Part shown: positions 6,744 through 10,935 of the stretch, piece after piece
Layout: each line of letters starts with the position of its first letter
Numbering within the stretch: position 1 is the stretch's first letter
Assembly: GCA_013152045.1 (NCBI GenBank)
Contig: JAADGZ010000237.1
Location: 1,501 to 12,435 of the forward strand
DNA length: 10,935 nt
Direction of reading: 5' to 3'
Source of the DNA: Gammaproteobacteria bacterium
GTDB taxonomy: Bacteria > Pseudomonadota > Gammaproteobacteria > UBA6429 > Thiohalophilaceae
Translations under genes and position numbers: made by a program
Notes under the pieces: model-generated
Seen by the model: only the letters and a program-made list of their open reading frames with translations
The model's database searches: none
Told to the model about the DNA's origin: nothing

Positions 6744-6882
6744 GATTCGAATTCTACTCGATTAAACAGCCGCCTATCATGTCAAACTTATATGATATAT
6801 TTTGCACTAACGGCTCGATTTAGACCTCAAAACAAACAGGGCGACAAACATACCTCCCTAGTTATCAGGACGGACAAAAATT
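6744..6882. promoter_or_regulatory. Divergent spacer between the AEC transporter and gloA
   Basis: This 139-bp spacer must hold promoters for two divergent units. Directly visible are a perfect TTGACA on the minus strand (6780-6785) and an AT-rich odd palindrome, TATAT-G-ATATA, at 6789-6799. There is no good -10 at 16 to 18 bases from the TTGACA; TTTAAT lies 13 and TAGAAT 23 bases away. For the plus strand, AGGA at 6867-6870 lies 12 bases before the gloA ATG. Promoter assignment is uncertain. Confidence 0.35.
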
Positions 6883-7272
6883 ATGCGCATACTTCACACC
6901 ATGCTGCGAGTGATTGATCTACAACGTTCAATTGATTTTTATACACAAATAATGGGAATGAACCTACTGCGGCAACAAGAATATCCCACAGGCCGCTTTA
7001 CTCTGGCCTTTCTCGGTTATGGCCCTGAATCTGAACAAACGGTGATCGAATTAACCTATAACTGGGATATTGACGTTTATGAGCTGGGCACTGCCTTTGG
7101 TCATATCGCTATTGAAGTAGACAATGTATATGATGCCTGTAATGCGATTAAAACGAAGTCTGGAAAAATCATTCGCGAGGCCGGACCGATGAATGCTGGT
7201 AATACAATTATTGCCTTTATCGAAGATCCAGACGGCTATCCGATTGAACTTATCGGTAAAAACAAGAAATAG
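6883..7272 (+). CDS. gloA: Lactoylglutathione lyase (glyoxalase I)
   Basis: This 129-aa cytosolic enzyme isomerises the hemithioacetal of methylglyoxal and glutathione to S-lactoylglutathione, the first step of methylglyoxal detoxification. All four metal ligands known from Escherichia coli GloA are present at the same numbers: H5 ([10 protein letters not shown]), E56 (TVIELTYNW), H74 (FGHIAIEVD) and E122 (GYPIELI). The two beta-alpha-beta-beta-beta modules of the vicinal oxygen chelate fold are intact, and the length is that of the short nickel-type bacterial enzyme. AGGA lies 12 bases before the ATG. It is the first gene of a tight pair: a PAS-GGDEF-EAL gene starts 10 bases after its stop. 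That linkage is not part of the classical gloA setting and suggests joint expression of detoxification and c-di-GMP control. Confidence 0.95.
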   Translation: MRILHTMLRVIDLQRSIDFYTQIMGMNLLRQQEYPTGRFTLAFLGYGPESEQTVIELTYNWDIDVYELGTAFGHIAIEVDNVYDACNAIKTKSGKIIREAGPMNAGNTIIAFIEDPDGYPIELIGKNKK

Positions 7273-7282
7273 CCAGCCAACC

Positions 7283-8953
7283 ATGCTCAATCATCTCCGC
7301 CATGTCATAGAACAAACCGCTGACATTATTGTCATCAGTGATGTGCATGGAATCATAGAATACGTCAATCCAGCATTTGAAAAAATTACCGGCTATAGCC
7401 CTGACGATATCATTGGAAAAAATCTAGTTTTCTTTTCCTCCGACCGGCAGAGTAAAAAATTCTACGCGCATATGTGGAGCACCCTGCTGGCAGGAAAAGT
7501 CTATCGCAACAGCCTGATGAATAAACGCAAGGATGGCTCGATGTTTCATGCTGAGATCACCATTACCCCCTTGGTCGATAAGAATGCCGACATCACCCAC
7601 TTTATTGCCACTGCCAGGGATATCTCTGACGACATCCGCAACAAAATTCAGCTGACACACCTGGTCCAACATGACAGCCTGACCAACCTGCCCAATCGAA
7701 ATCTTTTTCTGGATCGGCTGCAACAGGCCATATCCAAGGCCCATCACCACCATCGACTGGTGGCAGTTCTGTTTCTGGATTTGGATCGATTCAAGAGCAT
7801 CAACGACAGCCTCGGCCGTACCGCCGGCGATCAACTATTGCAACAACTCAGTGAACGCTTTAAAAAAACCATTCGGGAGGGCGACACCATTGCTCGCTTT
7901 GGCGGTGATGAATTCGTCATTCTGCTGGATGATTTTGACTCGGACAACAGTCTCTCACTTATCGCGCAGAAAATACTGAACTCACTGGCCATACCATTTG
8001 AAATCAACGGCCATGAAATTTTTATTAGCGCCAGTATCGGTATCAGCATCTCGCCCCATGATGGCGAAGATCCCGATACCCTGTTGCGCAACGCCGACAT
8101 CGCCATGTACCGCGCCAAGGAACTAGGTAAAAATAATTTTCAGTATTACTCCGAAGCGATGACGGCTCATGTTTTTGAATACTTGAGTCTGGAAAACAAC
8201 CTGCGCCATGCGCTTGAACGTAACGAGTTCATTCTTTACTACCAACCCCAGGTAGATGCCCGCAGTGGAAAAATTTTCGGCGTCGAAGCTCTGCTACGCT
8301 GGCAACATCCTGAGCTAGGCATGGTCATGCCCAATAATTTTATTTCCCTGCTGGAAGAAACCGGGCTAATCGAGCCTGTAGGTATATGGGTGCTGGAAAC
8401 CGCCTGCAAACAATCACGCCAATGGCACCAGTCCGGTATGGGCTTTGTCCATATGTCGGTCAATCTCTCCAGCCGCCAGTTCAACAACAACCACTTCATT
8501 GCTTCTTTGCAGAACATTATCAAAGATACCCAGGTCAATCCACAATACCTGGAATTAGAACTGACCGAAAGCATGCTGATGCGTAACACGAGCAGCATTA
8601 TCAGCGCCCTGAAAAATCTGAACAACCTGGGGGTGCGCTTTGCTATTGATGACTTTGGCACCGGCTATTCATCACTCAACTATCTACGCCGTTTTCCCAT
8701 TGATACGATCAAGATCGATCGCTCATTTATCCGCGACATTACCCATGATACCGATGATCTCGCCATCTGCTCCGCCATTATCGGCATGACCCAAAGCCTT
8801 TCGCTCAATGTTATCGCCGAGGGGGTAGAAACCCACGCCCAGCTCGATATCCTGAAAACGAAAGAATGCCACTATATACAGGGAAACGTATTCAGCCCGG
8901 CATTACCGGCAGCGGAAATAACCAGGATGCTTGCAGATCAGTTGCTAACCTGA
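7283..8953 (+). CDS. PAS-GGDEF-EAL c-di-GMP synthase/phosphodiesterase
   Basis: This 556-aa protein without membrane segments can in principle both make and break c-di-GMP. A PAS sensor occupies about residues 5-120 (DIIVISDVHGIIEYVNPAFEKITGYS region). The GGDEF domain (about 125-292) has the active-site GGDEF at 207-211 and an inhibitory-site RxxD (R198-E-G-D201) exactly five residues before it. The EAL domain (about 304-552) has E335-A-L and the other catalytic blocks: NLSSRQF (394-400), ELTES (426-430), DDFGTG (456-461), K477 in IKIDRSF, AEGVET (512-517) and Q533. QGN replaces the usual QGY. Both domains therefore look active, and the PAS domain presumably sets the balance. The ATG at 7283 is preferred. 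A longer version from 7193 would overlap gloA by 80 bases and add 30 residues that are only a second frame of conserved gloA codons. No strong Shine-Dalgarno is present, consistent with coupling to gloA 10 bases upstream. Confidence 0.93.
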   Translation: MLNHLRHVIEQTADIIVISDVHGIIEYVNPAFEKITGYSPDDIIGKNLVFFSSDRQSKKFYAHMWSTLLAGKVYRNSLMNKRKDGSMFHAEITITPLVDKNADITHFIATARDISDDIRNKIQLTHLVQHDSLTNLPNRNLFLDRLQQAISKAHHHHRLVAVLFLDLDRFKSINDSLGRTAGDQLLQQLSERFKKTIREGDTIARFGGDEFVILLDDFDSDNSLSLIAQKILNSLAIPFEINGHEIFISASIGISISPHDGEDPDTLLRNADIAMYRAKELGKNNFQYYSEAMTAHVFEYLSLENNLRHALERNEFILYYQPQVDARSGKIFGVEALLRWQHPELGMVMPNNFISLLEETGLIEPVGIWVLETACKQSRQWHQSGMGFVHMSVNLSSRQFNNNHFIASLQNIIKDTQVNPQYLELELTESMLMRNTSSIISALKNLNNLGVRFAIDDFGTGYSSLNYLRRFPIDTIKIDRSFIRDITHDTDDLAICSAIIGMTQSLSLNVIAEGVETHAQLDILKTKECHYIQGNVFSPALPAAEITRMLADQLLT

Positions 8954-8972
8954 AAGCCGGGATCACTTTCAG
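8950..8972. terminator. Hairpin holding both convergent stop codons
   Basis: CTGAAAG (8950-8956) and CTTTCAG (8966-8972) form a perfect 7-bp stem with a 9-base loop. The TGA of the PAS-GGDEF-EAL gene lies in the left arm, and the TGA of the convergent MazG-like gene lies in the right arm. On the plus strand a run of seven Ts follows about 15 bases later. The element may work as a weak bidirectional terminator for the two genes, which are only 15 bases apart. Confidence 0.4.
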
Positions 8973-9325
8973 TCATATTCATTGTATTTTTTTGAACTAC
9001 CGCGCACTTTTTCGACCGGGTATTTATCGTTATTGATTTTTATTTTCTCTTCCACTGCGGCGAGAAGATCGACCTCCAGCTCGCTGGCCAAACGCATGAG
9101 ATAGATAAAAACATCCGCCATTTCTAGTGACACAGCATGTTTTTTTTTGCTGTTTAGGCTCTTGCTCTGTTGTTCAGTCAACCACTGAAAATGCTCCAGC
9201 AACTCCGATGCTTCTACCGATAACGCCATGGCCAGATTTTTAGGTGCATGAAATTGTTCCCAATCTCGCACGCGGGCAAACTCAAGCAGTTCTTTTTGCA
9301 ACATTGACAGATCACATGTAGCCAT
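8969..9325 (-). CDS. MazG-like nucleotide pyrophosphohydrolase
   Basis: This 118-aa all-alpha protein resembles the single-domain MazG / RS21-C6 (DCTPP1-like) enzymes, which hydrolyse non-canonical or surplus nucleoside triphosphates, especially dCTP analogues, to the monophosphate and pyrophosphate. The magnesium-binding residues are visible as E38-x-x-E41 in VEASELLEHFQW and E68-x-x-D71 in LEMADVFIYLMRL, matching the ExxE and ExxD pairs of the family. RDWEQFHAPKNLAMALSVEA (20-39) is the typical lead-in of DCTPP1-like members, and NNDKYPVEKVRG (98-109) the typical tail. The gene is convergent with the PAS-GGDEF-EAL gene 15 bases away. It is separated by 104 bases from a small upstream gene, with which it may or may not share a transcript. 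Role: cleaning of the nucleotide pool. Confidence 0.88.
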   Translation of the reverse strand: MATCDLSMLQKELLEFARVRDWEQFHAPKNLAMALSVEASELLEHFQWLTEQQSKSLNSKKKHAVSLEMADVFIYLMRLASELEVDLLAAVEEKIKINNDKYPVEKVRGSSKKYNEYD

Positions 9326-9368
9326 GATCAGAGCATCCTGAGAAAAATATCAAGCGGAAAAAATGGAC

Positions 9369-9427
9369 AGAATCAAGGGGATCAGACTAGCGGCCCCAGC
9401 TTTTGCTGAGGCGCATTTAGAATCAAG
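9369..9427 (-). repeat. Hairpin between two 9-bp direct repeats
   Basis: In the spacer between the MazG-like gene and the 72-aa gene, AGAATCAAG occurs at 9369-9377 and again at 9419-9427. Between the copies lies an 8-bp stem with a four-base loop (9393-9412). As minus-strand RNA it reads GCCUCAGC-AAAA-GCUGGGGC, fully paired with one G-U. As plus-strand RNA the same position is a C-A mismatch. The hairpin begins about 18 bases after the 72-aa gene stop but has no T tract. It may be a factor-dependent terminator or a 3' stabilising element. The direct repeats may be chance. Confidence 0.4.
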
Positions 9428-9429
9428 AA

Positions 9430-9648
9430 TTATTGCTGTAACAGAGACCTGGCGGCCTGCTGCAGATTTCGACTCAGCTCAAGCGAATACCATGCGTCTA
9501 CATCGAGCACCTGGCGATTACCATCCAGATATTCAATCATGACAGAAACGGCTTCTTCATGATGCCAGACCATGAGCTTCACTTTCATCAATTTGCCGCC
9601 CCGGTTAACATACCAGGCACCGACAACAGGCTGTTGCTTGATAAACAT
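9430..9648 (-). CDS. Small protein of unknown function (72 aa)
   Basis: I do not recognise a named family. The 72-aa form starts at the ATG at 9646-9648, which is preceded 6 bases upstream by GGGGGA (9655-9660), the best Shine-Dalgarno-like sequence nearby. A GTG at 9664-9666 would extend it by six residues but would place that purine run inside the gene. The protein is soluble and aromatic, with a likely beta-sheet body: VVGAWYVN (8-15), MKVKLMVWH, VSVMIEYLDGNRQVLDVDAWYSLEL. A short C-terminal helix (NLQQAARSLLQQ) follows. The IEYLDG-to-W pattern looks like a small beta-barrel that binds a partner, but that is only a guess. It stands alone between ilvD and the MazG-like gene, with a TATAAT about 110 bases upstream. 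Confidence 0.65.
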   Translation of the reverse strand: MFIKQQPVVGAWYVNRGGKLMKVKLMVWHHEEAVSVMIEYLDGNRQVLDVDAWYSLELSRNLQQAARSLLQQ

Positions 9649-9755
9649 AATCCGTCCCCCATACACCTTAATCTATCACTGCAATCTGGTGTTTTTTGAC
9701 TGGGCAACAGTTTAACAAAGTTTTGACCGCGTTGTACGTACCTATTTATGCATAG

Positions 9756-9761
9756 ATTATA
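9756..9761 (-). promoter_or_regulatory. Candidate -10 element for the 72-aa gene
   Basis: The minus strand reads TATAAT, inside the palindrome GATTATAATC (9755-9764). Just downstream on that strand is a second palindrome, TATGCATA (9747-9754), and then GTACGTAC (9734-9741). No good -35 is present at 16 to 18 bases (TCGTGA at best). It would give a 5' leader of about 100 bases. The row of three short palindromes might be an operator region. Confidence 0.35.
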
Positions 9762-9772
9762 ATCAGTCTGAA

Positions 9773-9799
9773 AAACGTCACGATCAGTCCCTTTAGTGA
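9773..9799 (-). terminator. Weak terminator-like hairpin downstream of ilvD
   Basis: On the minus strand GTCAC and GTGAC pair across a 14-base loop, and GTTTTT follows about one base after the stem. The T run is correctly placed, but the stem is only 5 bp. With the larger hairpin at 9806-9861 just upstream on the same strand, it could end the ilvD message before the 72-aa gene promoter. Confidence 0.3.
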
Positions 9800-9805
9800 C
9801 AAGCA

Positions 9806-9861
9806 TTTAGCCGAGATAAAAACAAACCGTCAAATTTCAGTCGTCCATAATCCCGGCTAAA
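9806..9861 (-). other. 12-bp RNA-type stem with a 32-base loop right after ilvD
   Basis: TTTAGCCGAGAT (9806-9817) and ATCCCGGCTAAA (9850-9861) are inverted repeats with one difference. In minus-strand RNA all 12 positions pair, one of them as G-U. On the plus strand that position is an A-C mismatch. This suggests a structure of the ilvD transcript, starting about 5 bases after its stop. No T tract directly follows the stem, so it may be a 3' stabiliser or part of a compound terminator. Confidence 0.45.
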
Positions 9862-9866
9862 CCCTA

Positions 9867-10935
9867 CTATTCGTCCGTGACACAGCCCATTGAAGCATCC
9901 TTGACGCAGCGAATGTATTTAAACAGAGTGCCACGGGTCGCCTTGTAAGGTGGCATAACCCAGTCCTGGCGGCGCTGTTGTATTTCTTTCTCGCTGAGAT
10001 CCACCTCTAGCGATTGAGTTTCGGCATTAATAGTAATCATATCACCGTTGCGAATAAGGCCGATTGGCCCACCTTCCTGCGCCTCGGGCACCACATGGCC
10101 GATAATGAAACCATGCGAACCGCCGGAAAAACGGCCATCGGTGATCAGCGCAACGTCCTTGCCCAGCCCGGCACCCATAATAGCCGAGGTCGGCGTCAGC
10201 ATTTCCGGCATGCCAGGGCCGCCTTTCGGACCTTCATAACGAATCACAACGACCTCGCCTTTCTGGATTTCGCCCTTTTCAAGCCCGGCTAACATATCTT
10301 CTTCACAATCATAAACCCGCGCTGGACCAGCAAAGTGCAGCCCTTCCTTGCCGGTAATCTTGGCCACCGAGCCGCCAGGCGCCAGATTGCCCTTGAGGAT
10401 CTGAATATGGCCAGTTTTCTTGATTGGCCTGTCCAGCGGCATAAACACTTCCTGGCCCTGCTTCAGACCAGGCAGTTCAGCCAGATTCTCAGCAATAGTT
10501 TTACCGGTTACGGTCATACAGTCACCGTTGATAAAACCCTCAGCCAGCAGGTATTTCATCACCGCTGGGGTGCCGCCAACATTATGTAAATCTTCCATGA
10601 CATACTTGCCGCTGGGCTTGAGATCGGCCAGGAAAGGCACCCGATCACTAACCGCCTGAAAATCATCAAGCGTCAACGGCACATCCACCGCACGCGCCAT
10701 CGCGATAAGATGCAGCACCGCATTGGTAGAACCACCCAGCGCGATAACCATCACCAGGGCATTCTCGAACGCTTCACGGATCATGATGTCACGGGGCTTG
10801 ATGTCATGTTCAAGCAAGTAGCGAATAGCCTGACCTGCAGCCAGACATTCCTCACGCTTACCCGGATCGACTGCCGGAATGGAAGAGCTGTAAGGCAGAC
10901 TCATACCCAGCGCTTCAATCGCTGAGGCCATGGTA
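9867..10935 (-). CDS. ilvD: Dihydroxy-acid dehydratase, C-terminal part (cut by window end)
   Basis: This Fe-S enzyme dehydrates 2,3-dihydroxy-isovalerate and 2,3-dihydroxy-3-methylvalerate to the 2-keto acids, the third shared step of valine and isoleucine synthesis and also on the way to leucine and pantothenate. About 355 codons are visible, roughly the last 60 to 65 percent of the protein. The frame stays open through the window edge, and the [15 protein letters not shown] segment near it is an internal conserved block rather than the start. Counting from that methionine, other marks are [10 protein letters not shown] (66-75), [11 protein letters not shown] (181-191), [11 protein letters not shown] (234-244) and the family signature [13 protein letters not shown] (262-274), which contains the catalytic serine of SGGS. 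It ends in MGCVTDE. The iron-sulfur cysteine blocks nearer the N-terminus are outside the window. No truncation or frameshift is seen in the visible part. Confidence 0.96.
   Translation of the reverse strand, partial: TMASAIEALGMSLPYSSSIPAVDPGKREECLAAGQAIRYLLEHDIKPRDIMIREAFENALVMVIALGGSTNAVLHLIAMARAVDVPLTLDDFQAVSDRVPFLADLKPSGKYVMEDLHNVGGTPAVMKYLLAEGFINGDCMTVTGKTIAENLAELPGLKQGQEVFMPLDRPIKKTGHIQILKGNLAPGGSVAKITGKEGLHFAGPARVYDCEEDMLAGLEKGEIQKGEVVVIRYEGPKGGPGMPEMLTPTSAIMGAGLGKDVALITDGRFSGGSHGFIIGHVVPEAQEGGPIGLIRNGDMITINAETQSLEVDLSEKEIQQRRQDWVMPPYKATRGTLFKYIRCVKDASMGCVTDE

Noticed and set aside
6780..6785. Perfect minus-strand TTGACA as the -35 of the AEC transporter gene
   Set aside because: No acceptable -10 lies 16 to 18 bases away, so it is recorded only within the spacer and not called as a promoter.
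7193..7282. Longer N-terminus for the PAS-GGDEF-EAL protein
   Set aside because: It would overlap gloA by 80 bases. The added residues are an alternate reading of conserved gloA codons, and the PAS domain is complete from the ATG at 7283.
7742..7753. Run of four histidines in the GGDEF domain (residues 154-157) as a metal site
   Set aside because: It lies in a variable loop before the conserved LFLDLDRF strand and has no supporting ligands nearby.
10014..10292. Plus-strand frames within ilvD
   Set aside because: They are antisense shadows of a strongly conserved enzyme.
1..10935. CRISPR array, tRNA, rRNA, insertion sequence or prophage
   Set aside because: No regularly spaced repeats, cloverleaf, transposase, integrase or phage protein was seen on either strand.

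Overview
The window looks like chromosomal DNA of a gammaproteobacterium of moderate GC. The evidence is protein-level resemblance: a short GloA with the Escherichia coli metal-ligand spacing, a proteobacterial IlvD, a PAS-GGDEF-EAL protein, a small PilZ protein, and compact spacing throughout. Nothing fixes the genus. The mix of PilZ, GGDEF/EAL and small conserved unknowns would suit a sulfur-oxidising or methylotrophic lineage, but that is only an impression. No phage, transposon, CRISPR, tRNA or rRNA is visible, and no gene-free stretch exceeds about 260 bases.

Layout. The left third (positions 1-3666) is a minus-strand cluster. It starts with a Tat-signal M15/VanY-type peptidoglycan carboxypeptidase, followed 1 bp later by a secreted M14 carboxypeptidase of the Csd4/Pgp1 cell-shape type. 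A FliB-type flagellin lysine-N-methylase follows 34 bp further on, and possibly the beginning of another gene at the window edge. A gene-poor 261 bp stretch with a strong inverted repeat separates this from a second minus-strand pair, a PilZ domain c-di-GMP receptor and a 98-aa protein of unknown function. A divergent intergenic region of 125 bp then leads to a plus-strand flippase-like membrane protein. Its last 27 bases overlap the tail of a convergent AEC-family transporter.

The right half begins with a plus-strand pair, glyoxalase I (gloA) and a PAS-GGDEF-EAL c-di-GMP enzyme 10 bp behind it. A MazG-like nucleotide pyrophosphohydrolase converges on the latter, and one hairpin contains both stop codons. 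A 72-aa unknown and the C-terminal two thirds of ilvD (cut by the window end) complete the minus strand.

How it fits together. ilvD, gloA and the MazG-like enzyme are housekeeping metabolism and detoxification. The other genes share a loose surface and motility theme: two periplasmic peptidoglycan trimming enzymes, a flagellin modifier, a c-di-GMP receptor and a c-di-GMP enzyme. The observations most worth following are the tandem Csd4-like/M15 pair (a possible cell-shape module), the gloA-GGDEF/EAL transcription unit, the PilZ/98-aa pair, and two hairpins near ilvD that pair better as minus-strand RNA than as plus-strand RNA. No clearly new multi-gene system is evident.
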